A stretch of DNA of 64,000 nt from Buxus sempervirens. Lineage: Eukaryota; Streptophyta; Magnoliopsida; Buxales; Buxaceae. The notes below the pieces were generated by a model, which saw only the letters and a program-made list of their open reading frames with translations, did no database searches and was not told the DNA's origin. Positions within the stretch are counted from its first letter, which is position 1; the number at the start of each line of letters is the position of its first letter. Location of the stretch: assembly GCA_947561395.2 (NCBI GenBank), contig OX387190.1, positions 35,204,392 to 35,268,391 of the forward strand, in the 5' to 3' direction. The translations under genes and the position numbers were made by a program. Shown here in pieces: positions 1-12,545 of the stretch.

Positions 1-751
1 CCTTCATAGATCCAACGTGCTTGAGAGGCCAAAGGTGATATACAATGACAAGACAAGAAAATATGTTATGTGGATGCATGTTGATGATGCCAACTACACT
101 AAAGCCTCAGTAGGTATTGCCATCAGTGACTATCCTACAGGGCCCTTTGAGTACCTCTACAGCAAACGGCCCCATGGATTTGAAAGCAGGGACATGACCA
201 TTTTCAAGGATGATGATGGGGTAGCTTACCTCATCTACTCCTCAGAAGACAACAGTGAACTTCACATTGGACCACTAACCGAAGATTATCTCCATGTTAC
301 CCCTGTTATGAGAAGGATTCTTGTGGGACAACATAGGGAAGCACCCGCTTTATTCAAGCATCGGGATACTTACTACATGATCACATCAGGTTGCACGGGC
401 TGGGCACCAAACGAGGCACTTGCCCATGCAGCCGAGTCAATTATGGGCCCATGGGAGACAATGGGAAATCCCTGTATCGGAGGGAACACAGTCTTCAGAT
501 CAACAACTTTCTTTTCTCAGAGCACATTTGTACTACCATTGCCGGGGCTCCCAGGTTTCTTTATCTTCATGGCGGACCGATGGAATCCCGCTGAGCTGAG
601 AGACTCAAGATATGTATGGTTGCCCCTGGCAGTGGCAGGAGCAGCTGACGGACCTCTGGAGCTCAATTTTGGGTTTCCATTATGGTCAAGAGTTTCAATT
701 TATTGGCACAAAAGATGGAGACTTCCTGATGGATGGAGCAGTGGGCTGTAA
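1..751 (+). CDS. GH43-like glycoside hydrolase, 3' part
   Basis: This is the C-terminal part of a plant glycoside hydrolase family 43-like (five-bladed beta-propeller) protein, predicted to act on arabinose- or xylose-containing wall polysaccharides. The frame is open from base 2, so the gene starts left of the window; the GTG at position 17 is an internal Val codon, not a start. The segment RDMTIFKDDDGVAYLIYSS fits the GH43 block with the pKa-modulating Asp, and REAPALFKHRDTYYMITS fits the block carrying the general-acid Glu. The frame ends in WRLPDGWSSGL at TAA 749-751, where plant members of this family usually end. Family assignment rests on these blocks; substrate and activity are not shown. 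The first catalytic Asp would lie outside the window. Confidence 0.87.
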   Translation, partial: LHRSNVLERPKVIYNDKTRKYVMWMHVDDANYTKASVGIAISDYPTGPFEYLYSKRPHGFESRDMTIFKDDDGVAYLIYSSEDNSELHIGPLTEDYLHVTPVMRRILVGQHREAPALFKHRDTYYMITSGCTGWAPNEALAHAAESIMGPWETMGNPCIGGNTVFRSTTFFSQSTFVLPLPGLPGFFIFMADRWNPAELRDSRYVWLPLAVAGAADGPLELNFGFPLWSRVSIYWHKRWRLPDGWSSGL

Positions 752-3700
752 GTGATTCACATTTTTTATGATTCACTGTATCATATTAGTGGTCTCATAG
801 ATCATTCTTTTCACAGCATTCTGCTGTTGTGTCTCTGTAATGTAAAGCACCTACTCATTTCACCAGCCCAGCAACTCAACTCTTTACAGTGGGTAGGTTC
901 TGAGGTGTAGACCCGTAGTCGAGGTCATGTTTATATGCTTCTGAGAGGATGTGGATGTTAGTTGAGAAAGACACATCCTATTGAAGACTGAATAACATCA
1001 ATACAGCAGTGTCAAGCAATTTTAACTTGTTGATCTTTGTCCAGGAACTTCAATATTTAGCTATTGCTATTTATCTTTAGAGACCAACACGATGGAGCTC
1101 AAGAGCTTTGTTGATACCAAAACCAAAGCTATTTATGGCATGATGGAGCTCAGGTTCTTTATAGATGCCAAATGAATCTTTACCTTGCAGTCTGTGGACA
1201 CTGATGGGGGAGTTTTCTGTCAGCTTGATATTGTGCTTTGCTTGAAATGCTGCAAGTAGACGTCTAAAGCTTGCACCATAAAATTTAGAAGTAGATGAAA
1301 CTTGGCTACTGAAAGTACCCCCTTTTTCCCTTGGTTTTATAATGGGGTTGCATGGTACTGTAGTGTCCTTGCTATTGAAAATCTGGTGATCATTGTAACA
1401 CATTTTTACTTGTAAGTTTTGGGCAGCCCTTTTAAATGCAAATGCAGTCCTTGATGATACAGTTACTCTTTGAAGCTGCGGTGACAATGGATGAGGTGTG
1501 ATATCAAGCAGATCGTTTGAAAAGCTCCATGTTTCATTGTCATCGCCTGTGATGGACGATGCAACCATGTGTACCCATCTGTGTACGAAGCAAGTCTGTA
1601 CTTGGGTTCCACCATCCGAACAGATGATGAAACATTGTGCGCCCCAGCTGACAGGCACTCGCTGATTAGTGGCTTTGGCTTGGCGTCTTCTGTATTTTTT
1701 CTCCGCCACATTGGTTTTTGTTGGAGTATCTGACGGTTGATACTTTTCAACTGGTTTGAAATCGTCTGTCGCCAAAAACTGCTGCTGTTAGTGCAGCTTT
1801 ATTCAGATGGTTACACATGGAGAATGTAATGGTTGAAGAACTTTGCTTGAGAAAATGTGACAAAAAAATTTTTGGGATGAAAAAAGCCAAACATGAGATG
1901 CTTCGTATGGCATCATCTTACTTAGGCTGCATGTACTGCAGCAGTAAAAGGTGACAGATGATATCTTCCCTTTTCAACTTATTGTAAATGTTTCACATAG
2001 GGCCCACTTGAAAACATTAACCATCATATGATCCTCGTGGCAGCATCTCAATTGAGCAGCATAAAATAATGCATTCCATGTTACAACATCTCACTCAAAC
2101 AGCAGAAACCAATGTAATAGTTAGGATTTTTGACTAGGGCTTTAATGGAAAGTATTTTCTCACTGTAAAAACTCAGCATGCTATGAAAACCCACTAGGTG
2201 GTACGATTAGAAAACTAGTATGAATTACTATCATTAAAAATGAGAGAAAAAGAAAAACCCTAATTAAAATTATTCAAGAAGATTATAAAATCACCTAAAA
2301 AAGAAAGTTGGACCAATACTAAATATAATTTATTCAAAGAGGACGGCAAGAAGAATGAATTTTCAGCTCTGCCGGCCCTACTAATTCTGCAACCTCTCTC
2401 AATAATATGTTAAATGGAGCTACCAAATCAAACAAAAGATAGAGCAAAACAAATTAGTTAGACTTGAAAATTTTCTTGTCATCAGAGTAGGGCTTATAAT
2501 TTGAACTATCTAATAATTAACTATACTTTTAAATAATTAAAAAGGAAATATCGCTTATGTAGACCCTGCTGACCAGGAAACAACAAGGAAAAAGAAGGGG
2601 AAACCGGACAACCTAATTGACGTAGTCCAATAGGCATTTTAAATCGGGGAAATTGGTTTTTAGTGATATTTTCTTAATATAATTCAGATTCAGTCGTTTA
2701 ATTCTAGGTAATTGAGAATCAGTGGTACTTTTTTAAAAGAATTGAGAAACAGTATAATTTACTGTTCATGAAAAATTTATTCCAACCCTCAAAGACTTTG
2801 AAAACCTCATTTTGAGAAACGGGGTATTTTCGGAATAAATATTTCATAAACAGTAAAGTGACACTGATTCTAAATTATTTTAAAAAGGTATCACTAATTC
2901 TCAATTACCAAGAATTGAAAGACCGAATCTGAATTATTCAAAAAAAGTATAACTAAAAACCAATTTTCCCTTTAAAAAACTTCATCTGCACAAAACTTCT
3001 CTAATGTCAGTCTTTAAATCTAACTCAGGCCTCCATAGTCCATCTCCTCACGCAACATTTTTAATTACCAGAATCCAACTAACATCACCCCAATAACTCC
3101 CACTAAATTTGGTCCCCTCCAAACTCAAAATTCAATCGATAGAGAGAGATGGGTTGCTGTTGTCTCTGTATTTGTATGTTCCCTCTTTATAATTTATAAG
3201 AGGGTACTTGATATTTGTTTATAGATAAGGCCACTAGCAAAGAAAAGGGGAGAAGGGCCAAGTCACTTCAAAGCCCAAACTGAGTCATGCATAAAGATTA
3301 AAGAAGATTAAAGAAGCAGGGGGGGCTGAAAGCTCTTTGGTGGGGTTAGTATATTAAAGGGTGGCAAGTCTCATCAACAGATTATGATATAAAGCCCCTA
3401 AAAAGAAGTTCCCACTAAGTAACTTTCATGTGGGCAAAAAGTGCCACCTCTCATCTGACGACCTTACTTACGTTGCCATGGAGAATGCTTGCTCTGTGGG
3501 GGCCCCCTAAGGAAGGCCGAAAGACCCTCCATCATTGGCCTTGGAGTTGGAGACAGTGAGATAGGCCAATTGAGAGAAAAAGGGAGTGCCCACATCAACC
3601 CAGCTTGCTTGCCACTAAAACCCAGCATCGCTACCCGACTAAACCCCTTTTGTTAACATTCCCCCAAACGCAACCGAACTAGGTGGCCGTCCTAAGATTC

Positions 3701-4593
3701 GATCCTTCCTCCTTAGATAGCGACCTTCTATTTAACTTTTAGGTTATCACCCCAAAAGACCCAAAAAAAAATGTTTTTTTCTTAAAAAAGGCTTTTTTTT
3801 TAAAGCTTTTTAAGAGTTTAAGAACTTCAACCTGATATCATCCCGACACCTAACACCAACCCCTTCTGAGCCATGGACCGACCGATTTCTAAAACATTGT
3901 GGCTGTGGCAATGAAAGAAAAGAAAAACATCCAATGTGTTCGTCACCTTTGACGAAAGAGAAAAAATCAGCTGGTCCCCCTGCTGAAAGATTTACTAGTC
4001 CAATGGTGGAGAGTGTGTTTACATAGACTTCATATACTTACGTGGATACATATTTTACCGTTGGACAAGCAAATCTTCCAGTAAAGAGCTCTAAGTGGAT
4101 TTCAAGTCCGCACTAATGGGGTTTTGATTCATTCCATGCGTATTGAAAGAGCTTTGGTTTGGACCGTTCGAGGTCCCCTTTTTTTCTAATCTCCATTTAT
4201 TATCCTCTAGATGATAATGATGGATGGAGAGACATGTACTATCTTCCCATAAGATGAAGATGGTGATGATGATAATGATAATAATAAACACACTGCAACA
4301 TGCTTTCACTTTATATATAATTATTGAAAAATACAAAAAAAAAAAGGGATAAACCAGTAGAAATCTAAAGTAATTTAAAAAGTTTGAAAAAAAAAAAAAA
4401 AAGGAGGAAATAACAATGATGTATTATTTGATCCGTATTCAATCCAAACATTTCCATACTCATTTTCCAGAAATTCAATTCTTCAACTCCTGCAAATACC
4501 AACAATTCTAATTCCAACCTACGCACGTGCCAAAACAATCAAATCGCGTGCGAGATTATACCGTACGTGTGTGTGTGTGGGGGTGTCAATCAA
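752..4593. other. Intergenic region between GH43-like gene and SHR
   Basis: This 3.8-kb stretch holds the GH43-like 3' UTR and the region downstream of the convergent SHR gene. I see one MITE (about 2645-2970), an A17 tract near 4388-4403 and AT-rich sequence. A 232-codon minus-strand open frame at 1077-1775 has no recognisable domain and is not called as a gene. Nothing else is supported. Confidence 0.5.
2645..2970. mobile_element. MITE with about 100-bp terminal inverted repeats
   Basis: The left end (GGGGAAATTGGTTTTTAGTG...) and the reverse complement of the right end (GGGAAAATTGGTTTTTAGTT...) match with few differences for about 100 bp, including a shared inner block around AATTGAGAATYAGTG. 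Together the arms make up most of the 326-bp element, so it could fold into a long hairpin. TTTAAA occurs on both sides (2638-2643 and 2971-2976) and may be the target duplication, but it is low-complexity and the exact ends are uncertain. There is no coding capacity; superfamily is not assigned. Confidence 0.72.
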
Positions 4594-6105
4594 TCAAGGC
4601 TTCCACGCACTTGCCCACACGACCGGCTGGTCCTTCCACGCCAAGAAAATGCCGGTGTCGGAGCACTGTGTCATTGACCAGCCCTCTCTATACCTCCTCA
4701 GAAGCGCCCGAACGTCGTCCGACACGTCGTCGCTGAACGAAAACGGGTTGAATCCGGCTCCATGCAGGCGGCCGGACCAGCGTGATGCCGACTCTCGACG
4801 CTCGATCGACTCCATCGGCGGGCATGCCACGAGGTCAACGATAGCTCGTCCGGCCGCACGCTCCAGCATCAACCTCTCGTTACTGGTTCTTGGGAAGCTC
4901 TCGTCCATGGCGTCAAAGTAGACCCTGAACCACCTCACGCACTCTTGAAACCCCTTAACGAAGTCGAACCCATCTAGTCCCACATCGAGATCGGCTTCGT
5001 CTTCCACCACGGTTACGATCTTTGGCTTCAACCTGCTAAATGCCGAAACCAGGACATCGCGGCGATTAGAGACTGCGGAGACCGAGTGTAACGTGCTGAC
5101 GCAGTTGATCGCTAGTGCTTCGTCTTCTTTGATTTCTAATTCCGCAAAGTTCAAATCCGATAAGTCACCAGAGTGGTGCACTACATTGAATTTAAACGGT
5201 ACCCCCATAAGCCGGGCAAATTTCTCCATCCGATTTCCAATCTCTTTCATCAACTTTTGGACGGCGGCCACGCCTCCGGCGCCGGCTCCGGCCTTGTTGG
5301 CCACCACTGTGGTGAGCCGGAGATGAGGGGTCTCGTCGCTGCGCGTGGCCAAGGCCTCGAGCAAAGTAGGCCACTGTGTGCAGTACGTGTTGCTAATGTC
5401 GACTATGTGTAACTTGGCCTCTCCTTCAAAAGCTTCCAGAATTGCACCATTGGAGGCTACATGTCCGAAAGTAGTCCATGGACTTACTTCTTGAAATTTC
5501 AATACCATCTTTCGTGTTGACTCGAAGGAGCATGTCTTCTCCGATGCAGATACTAAACTCCGGTAAGATCGGTCACCGGAATCTGTCATGCGACTAAACA
5601 ACGCCTGAAGGAAGTAGGCTGCAAGCTTCTGATCGGTGTCACCATAAGGAGAGCTGAGCTCGTTGAGCATCCACATGAGTTGTTGGACGCGGGCGCTGTT
5701 CTTATCAGCGATAGCTCGGGCTGTCTCAATGAGCAGGTCTGTTGACCATTTACCAGACGTTGATGAAGAAGCGAATTCAAGGCCGAGATCGGCAGCTGGG
5801 GAGAAAGCGAACTCTGCAGGTTCCAAGGCATAGTTAGGGGGAGTACTGCTAGTGTTGGTAGTGTTGGTGGGGGTGGGGGTGGTGGTGGTGGTGGTGGAGG
5901 GGTGGTGTTGATGTTGTTGGTAAGGAAAGAAAAGCTTGGAAGAAGAAGAGGAGAAGTCGTCTTCATCCATGAAAATGTTGCAGCATTCTTCGTCTTGGTG
6001 ATGATGGTGATAGTTTTGTCTGGAAGATCTAGAGCTACTCGAGGTTCTACTAGAGTTTAACGACTGATCGGATTGAAGACTAACCAACCTAAACAAGGTA
6101 TCCAT
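4594..6105 (-). CDS. SHR: SHORT-ROOT GRAS transcription regulator
   Basis: This intronless 503-codon gene encodes the SHORT-ROOT type of GRAS protein, known as a mobile regulator made in the stele that enters the endodermis, binds SCARECROW and controls radial patterning. The N terminus [11 protein letters not shown] is the SHR signature; the start ATG is at 6103-6105. Residues 1-115 are low-complexity (Ser, His, Thr/Pro runs). The GRAS domain fills about 119-503: leucine-heptad region I (119-185), VHIID-type motif LHIVDIS (232-238), leucine-heptad region II, a PFYRE-type region (about 375-430) and a SAW domain ending WASAWKP. Length is close to the usual 500-530 residues and no break is seen. 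The N-terminal homopolymer tracts are species-variable in this family. Confidence 0.96.
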   Translation of the reverse strand: MDTLFRLVSLQSDQSLNSSRTSSSSRSSRQNYHHHHQDEECCNIFMDEDDFSSSSSKLFFPYQQHQHHPSTTTTTTPTPTNTTNTSSTPPNYALEPAEFAFSPAADLGLEFASSSTSGKWSTDLLIETARAIADKNSARVQQLMWMLNELSSPYGDTDQKLAAYFLQALFSRMTDSGDRSYRSLVSASEKTCSFESTRKMVLKFQEVSPWTTFGHVASNGAILEAFEGEAKLHIVDISNTYCTQWPTLLEALATRSDETPHLRLTTVVANKAGAGAGGVAAVQKLMKEIGNRMEKFARLMGVPFKFNVVHHSGDLSDLNFAELEIKEDEALAINCVSTLHSVSAVSNRRDVLVSAFSRLKPKIVTVVEDEADLDVGLDGFDFVKGFQECVRWFRVYFDAMDESFPRTSNERLMLERAAGRAIVDLVACPPMESIERRESASRWSGRLHGAGFNPFSFSDDVSDDVRALLRRYREGWSMTQCSDTGIFLAWKDQPVVWASAWKP

Positions 6106-6241
6106 TATAACCAGAGAAGACCCACATCAATGAACGCTGTAGAAAGATTGTATGGGTGAGTCTTTTAGGTTTTGGACAGGGGAGATGGGTCTTTGTGTTT
6201 TCAACGGTGGGAATTGGAAAAGACAGTGTGATTAAAGGAGG

Positions 6242-6251
6242 ATATATATAT
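6242..6251 (-). promoter_or_regulatory. Candidate TATA box of SHR
   Basis: On the minus strand TATATATAT lies about 140 bp upstream of the SHR ATG, which would leave a 5' UTR of roughly 110 bases. A GA-rich (CT-rich in sense) tract follows further upstream at about 6568-6600, common near plant promoters. Position and composition are the only evidence. Confidence 0.45.
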
Positions 6252-8359
6252 TGGGGTGGATTTTACCTATGATGTGATTTCAATATGCTTCGAAGAATCT
6301 AGCTGATTAAAATGTTTTTTCTCCTTGGTCTAATCGATGAGTGGGGTTTCTTTTCTTGTTATTCTTATCGAATTCTCCTCCTAAAATCATGAGAGGAGAG
6401 GGGATTTGACTGACTGATATGTGGTCTTTTTTGTTGAAACTTGAAAATGGTATGGATTAGCTGGTTTAGAAATGGAATTGTTGTCTGACAAGAAGAGAGA
6501 GAAAAAGATAACAAGGTCGAGATCAACAAAAGCGTTTGTGCCTCTTAGTGGGTTAGCTTTTAAATAGAGAAAGTAAGAAAGAGAGAGAGAAAGAGACTCA
6601 GAAAGAGTCTTCAGTTGAGTGGGAGCAGGCGTGCCAATTGGGTTTTGCGGAGAGAGACGTCAGAAAAGCTGCCGGCGTGCAACATCATCATCAAACCCAC
6701 CACCACTCAACACAGCCATTCATTTTCTATGCTCCCTAATCCCTCTTCAAGGTCTGCCAAAATTCCCTCACTTTTTCCTTTTCTTATACTTACAGCAACC
6801 CATACATACATGTGTAGACACATATAATAATAATGTTTGCAACTTTTGAGCACTTCAAAAGAAATACTTCCTCCAAAGAACAACCCAAAATCAAGGGCAT
6901 GCCATTCACCTTTTCCTCCAACCCCCATATAATACTAGCTAGTGTAGACTCACCATGAGAATCATTCGAACACTACACTGCAGGCTCATCTCTGAAGATA
7001 CTAGCTCTAACTCTCTTTCTTATCAGAAATCCCAAGATCTTGTGCTCCACCTAATTAGGTCATCTTCTGAACCATGTGGGTCTCATACATGGTACTGTTT
7101 TAATGTCTGGTGAAGGCTCTAGCTTGATCAGATGGTTGAAGGAGAATGTGATGCATGCTTCAAAGTGGGCCCCCCCTCCAAAACCCACATCTTATGATTT
7201 CTAATTTTCCATTTTTAATGTTGAATTAGTGTATGTGTGTGGGTGTTTCATTTGCAGGACATGACAAAGTAGGAATAAGCTCTCTCACTACCGGTCTCCT
7301 CTATCAATCATTACAGAAAATTCCATGGTTGGGCTCCTTGTCCCATGCTTTGGATTGTATACTGGGTATTGGGTAGTGTTCCTTGAATGAATGTCATCAT
7401 GGTTGTCAGGCACGCAGGGAAGGAGCATTGTCCATCTTTCAATCCAAGCAACCAGGAATGGATTCTCTTGGTCAAAGGGTATTTTGATAATTTACAAAAT
7501 ATTGGAAAACACTGAGTCGGAGAGGACGGCTTCTTCATCATGTCTGGTTTCTTCTTTTTTATTTTTTTAAATCCATGACCTCCTCTTCCCAAGAATTTCT
7601 GTTAAGAATATACCCTGCTAATGTGAATGTTTTCCATGCCACTTGACAAATACCCTCATCTTTTTTTTTTTGTCTTTAAGATTATTGTAATGTTAATCGG
7701 CATCTTTAGGAAAAGATCAAATACTTTGTGGGTCTTCGTTTCTGAATTGATTATTGATTATAATCACTTCGTGGATGAAACGTCACTGCCTCAACCATAC
7801 CAGATTTTCTGTCTTGAACAACATGGATATGGCAGCTTCCTGTATTTTCAAACCAGAATTGAATTTTTAATAACAAGCTATTGTTTGGTAAACAAATTTA
7901 TTAACAACTAGTAGATAAACAATGAAGAAAGATTAACGCGTAATTGATGTGTGATGGTGATGGGTTTGAAGGTATAGACAGACATGGTCTTCAGGGAATC
8001 AAGGTAGGTTGAAGACGAGGTCTCTGTTGTTATGAAGCAGGAGATCCCCAAGACTACTTATAAATTCACCCCCAAAACAGCGCCCAGCCAGAAACCAATT
8101 CTCTGTTCTAAAAACTAATTTTTCGTGTTTTTAATATTCTATGCTGACGAGGACGCATTAGTAGAGAGATGGATTTGTTAAATGGGACAACATAATTTGC
8201 ATAGCATGCCATGTGGCAAAAAAGTTATAAATCATTATACCATATCACAATCAACCACTATTAGCTCGTACCATGGGGAGCTTCATAAATAGAAATTTAC
8301 GTGGGAAATATCATCTGTGATGAATGTACTATCCCCCTATCTACACCGGTACGAGGGAC
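6252..8359. other. Intergenic region upstream of SHR
   Basis: AT-rich sequence upstream of SHR. Short open frames here (for example at 6615-6849, 7311-7592 and 7627-7911) show no domain and look accidental. No RNA gene or repeat family was recognised before the hAT element that begins at 8368. Confidence 0.45.
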
Positions 8360-9161
8360 AGTGCAACTAGAGGTGACAATGGGTTAGGTTTGGGTGGGTT
8401 GATATATGGGGTTAACAAGCCAAGGCTCAATCTGAACCCGCCTGTTTAATAAAGATTCAAATACCTGCTGGGCACCCAGCAGTCAATGGGACAGTAGTGC
8501 CGGGCGCTCAGCAGGTGATTTAAATCCGTTTAATAAACGGGTTGGAATATCTCAACCCTAACTCAATCCGTTATAACACGCTTCAACCCGCCAACCTGTT
8601 TAAATAATTTAAATTATTACTACAAATTAAAAATTTTAATTCATTCTAATATCAAAGTCTATGCAAATTCTATTTTTTAATTCATTATAATATCAAAGCA
8701 CACTTAACAAGCATAATAACACAACAATCATTAAGATAGAATTAAAATAAAATAAAGAAAAGAATTAAAACATAATAATAAAATCTTAAAAGACTTTACT
8801 TGTCATCAATGCCTCAATTTATATTAGTAGAGGCTAAGAAATTTGAAATATTTGTACGTAGAAAATCTTTCTTCACTTTATCCTTTGTCATTATTTATAT
8901 TAAAAGAGGAAATGTTGAATAGCCACAAGTATTATTATTATAATGTTCTAAACTTTTATTATACAAAAAAAAAACAAGTTGTAATTGGGTCATTTCGGGT
9001 TGAGGGGTTAAACCCTAACCCAACCCGTTTATAATCGGGTTGAGAATTCATAACCCAAACCCAACCCGCGGGTTGAAACAGTCACCCAAACCCGCCTAAG
9101 ACAAGGCAGGTTCAGGCGGGTTGGCGGGTCACGGGTCATAATTGCCACCTCTAAGTGCAAC
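8360..9161. mobile_element. Non-autonomous hAT element with 8-bp TSD
   Basis: A 786-bp element occupies 8368-9153. The left terminus TAGAGGTGACAAT and the right terminus ATTGCCACCTCTA are inverted copies with one difference. They are bounded by perfect 8-bp duplications AGTGCAAC at 8360-8367 and 9154-9161. An 8-bp TSD with short TIRs of this form is typical of hAT transposons. The subterminal regions are packed with GGGTT/AACCC words in both orientations, as expected for transposase-binding subterminal repeats. There is no transposase frame, so it must depend on an autonomous partner. A smaller element is nested inside at 8463-8516. Confidence 0.92.
8463..8516. mobile_element. 54-bp inverted-repeat insertion nested in the hAT element
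   Basis: The segment begins ACCTGCTGGGC and ends GCGCTCAGCAGGT, so its ends are near-perfect inverted repeats of about 12 bp. It is flanked by a 9-bp near-duplication, GATTCAAAT (8454-8462) and GATTTAAAT (8517-8525), with one mismatch. Its GC-rich content differs from the AT-rich host element. This fits a very small TIR element with a 9-bp target duplication, the length used by Mutator-like elements, but a chance palindrome or a filler insertion cannot be excluded. Confidence 0.55.
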
Positions 9162-10051
9162 TTCTATTTACAATGTTATTTGTTGCATATATAGGATGCC
9201 ATTCACTTATTGTTCATCCATTTTTTTAAGTTTTATTTTTTTTATGTAGGACCAACATTGAACAACACTACTTCAAAGCTGTAAATAAAAGTGTAGATAG
9301 CGGCTGTACAGTCCGCCTTCCGGTTTATACCTTGGCTTTGATTGTTCCGTTGACATAATAACAAAACTCAAACTAATCTTCTGGTATTAGATTTTTTAAT
9401 AAAAACAAACACAAGGATGACAATTTACTTGTAGTCAACGAAGCATATATTATTTATATACCAAAATGCTATGATTGGTGCAATCACTTTTAAACAAAAA
9501 TATTAGTCCAAAGAAAATAAAAATTAATTTTTTAGAATGAACACGCCAATCACCACAATGGCATATTTTTTTTTTATGCAGACGATTTCTAACCGTAATC
9601 AATTTACATATACTATATATAACGCGAGGTGCCCCTTGAAGAGTGCCAGGTATTATGTTCTTTTTTCCCAACATCCCATAAGATTTCATTGAGTGATGTC
9701 TTCACTAACGCGGTGATTGATGCATTTACTTTTAAAAAAAATCAATCCCTAATTCAAATGATTTTTTTTTCCCTTTTTAAGAGTGAATTCAGCAGTTACC
9801 GGTTCATAATTATTTTGGGTACACTTAAAAGTGCATGATATAGAGTCATATGGCAAAGCAATCAAACAAAAAGGCTCAAACACATGAGAACAAGGAAATT
9901 TGTGGAACAAAAAACTAAGAAAAGAAACCAGTTAGGACCCATGACGAAATGACCACACATCTATGTTTTGAAAACAACTGTTAAAGCCTTATTAGACAAA
10001 ACAGAAAATCCATGCCAATCAAGAACATTAATTGAAAGCTGGACAAGCGGC
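9162..10051. other. Intergenic region
   Basis: AT-rich sequence between two transposable elements. I find no gene, RNA or repeat that I can name; the short frames at 9450-9838 lack any domain. Confidence 0.45.
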
Positions 10052-11199
10052 TTAGGCTGTGTTTGGGATTACTTAATTAAGTGCTTATTTTGACTTTTAA
10101 CTTAATTAAACACTTATTTAAGTTGAAATCTCGTTTGGTAATGTGAAATTGGTAAGTGCTTATCCGTAAGGAGTAGAAGTAGTCTATCCATAAGGAGAAG
10201 CTGTTGATAGCTGCTTCTCCTTCCACTTGTGCGGGGAGCCACTACTTATCGCGTTTTCATTTCTTCCTCCTCCTCTCAGTCTCTTCTTCCCGTCTCCTAT
10301 CACTGGGTGAGCTCTTCGATCTAACCTCCGGCGAATGGAGTTCGTCTATTTTCCTGCTACCAATCGGCAACTCCAACTAATCGAAGCACTCCGGCACACC
10401 TTCAGGGCAATATCCGACCTCCGGTGAACTCGTTACTAACGAACCTATTTATTCTGTTCACTGTGAGCAAGATCGATATAAAGTTTAAAAGAACATACGC
10501 CTTAAAGATGCAAAATCTGAGTTACAAAGATTCACACCAGTGAGGCCTTATCTTGAGATGATAATCTCGGTTTCTTCGATGAGCTTTTTAAGATGACTTT
10601 CTTCGGAGAGCTCCGATTACAAACGTTGGGTAGACAATGGGACTTTGAGGTTGATCGGAATCCCCAATCGATTTGGGGGTGATGCACAGTAGATAGTGAG
10701 AGAGAAAGAGGCGACACCTGGAGCATCAACTAATCGGCGGCATTCATGATGGTGAGAACCAGTCAAAATTCTTTCGGTGGCTTTTCCCACATGAAACACG
10801 GCACCACTTTACAATCCTCTCGGGGAATCTCCATTTTCAATTGAGCCTTCCCATTTAAACTGAAATATTTAGGGTTTCCTGGTAAATTAGGGCTTCCCGT
10901 GTTGAGAAATGACGAATGTGGAGTCCAGAGGATTTTGAGCCATGCTTTTCAATCTAGAAATGGTGCCAATAGTCATGGCAGTGTTCCTCGGGCGTCCGAA
11001 TTCTCCCATGGTCATCGTGAAGAGAGAGGAGAGTTTATGTGTGGGAAAACAGGGAGTAACTGCTTACCTCTGTGGATAATACCAAACGCATGCCTCTTTT
11101 AAATACGTAATTGCTTACCTCTGCGGATAATACCTTTTGTAAAGCCACTTGTACATAAGTGCTCACCCATAAGCACAAGCAGAGCCAAACGCCACCTTA
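10052..11199. mobile_element. PIF/Harbinger-like (Tourist-type) element
   Basis: The left end GGCTGTGTTTGG (from 10055) and the reverse complement of the right end, GGTGGCGTTTGG (ending 11196), form imperfect TIRs. TTA is present on both sides (10052-10054 and 11197-11199). A 3-bp TTA duplication and GGNNNNGTTTGG ends are typical of PIF/Harbinger and Tourist elements. Subterminal AAGTGCTTA words occur near both ends in inverted orientation. The 1.14-kb interior has no transposase frame; the middle (about 10260-11040) is richer in GC and looks unlike the ends, so it may be captured host sequence. Confidence 0.62.
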
Positions 11200-12545
11200 G
11201 CATCGTGTCTACAGCACTTGCGCCCGACAGTAAGATACATGACTTGGGCCCACAAGCTTTGTGTCCTGCTGCTGGAGGGTTCTGCAATAGAACCCCGGCC
11301 CACAGTATTCTTGATTTGATAAGTCTTCCCACGTAAAATACATGGCAACACAACAAGTCGCTGAAGACACAGCTGTTCAATAAATCCTTATCCTTCAAAG
11401 CCCTATCAAATACTTTATTTTATTTTATACGAAGCCAGGCTAATCGATTTCATTAACGCGAATCATAGATACATCAAGATCAATTACAACCCAACTAAAT
11501 TGAAAGACATCCAAAATATTACCAGAACTGATGGAAAAGCAAAACACCATGGATGCCATACCCCGATGCATACTTGCAGAAGTTTTCATAACAGAGACTA
11601 GGCAAAGGGACGAAACCATAACTCCCAACAAAGACAGTTGGGAAAGCCTAAAGATGGGTCTGCAAGCCTAAAGATGGGTCTGCAAGTAGGCAGATTGATA
11701 ATCCCTTGAAAGGGGACCTTATCAAATACTTAATGCTTTCCAATGTTCCAAAGTGTCATTATAACCTTATATGTGGCTTCTTAATTGTTTAACATCTGCG
11801 TCATAAATCATAGGGGCTTTCACAGCTATGATCAGAATTTCCCTTCCAGCTCGACTAGCATATGCCAGTTAGATAATACCTTAAGTCCCTCCACCATCAG
11901 TCCATCTTGCTGAATAAAGAATTCAACTCAAGTGCAAGATGTCTAGCACATTGTAGAAAGTATCGTAATCTCCAAGGGCCTTCAGGAGTTAAATGCAATA
12001 ACAATCAGGAATAATTTTAGGACCGCTATAATTCCAGATGCACTTGAGGAATCTAATAGAAGGTATATGTGGCAGCGAACATGGTTCATAATATCTCATC
12101 AATGAACAAGGTCATCAGATTTTCCATAATAAATTCCCTAAGTTCTCTGTGGATGATGCCACAGGATGCACTTTATAGCACTACGGTCTATTTAGACAAT
12201 AATGGTTATAAGGGAAGTCTGAAGCTGTTCTACAGAATAAAATATATTTCAAAATTGAATAGAAAAATCACAGATGAGTTTCAGGGGAATAAAATTCTGC
12301 ATCTTATCTACTTATTTAAGGAAAAAGATTTCTGCATCTTATATGAAAAGACCGATCAACCAAATGCATTTCATCATACAACACATTTACAAATGGAGAG
12401 GTGTGATTTGGTATCATTATAAATTGTCTCTCATATTTTTTTCTCTTATTGCTTTCAGGAAGTGAAGACCGTATCACAGGATTGGCCTATCCCACCTTCA
12501 GAGAGCAATTCCTTCTATAGCTATGGCACAAGAATTCAGAAACTC
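11200..12545. other. Region downstream of CYP65
   Basis: This stretch holds the presumed 3' UTR of the minus-strand CYP65 gene close to 12545 and otherwise AT-rich sequence. A tandem 20-bp duplication (AGCCTAAAGATGGGTCTGCA) lies at about 11646-11685. No other gene is supported. Confidence 0.45.

Noticed and set aside
1077..1775. 232-codon minus-strand open frame next to the GH43-like gene
   Set aside because: No recognisable domain, no splice or promoter support, and the composition looks like 3' UTR or intergenic DNA. The length is the only argument for it.
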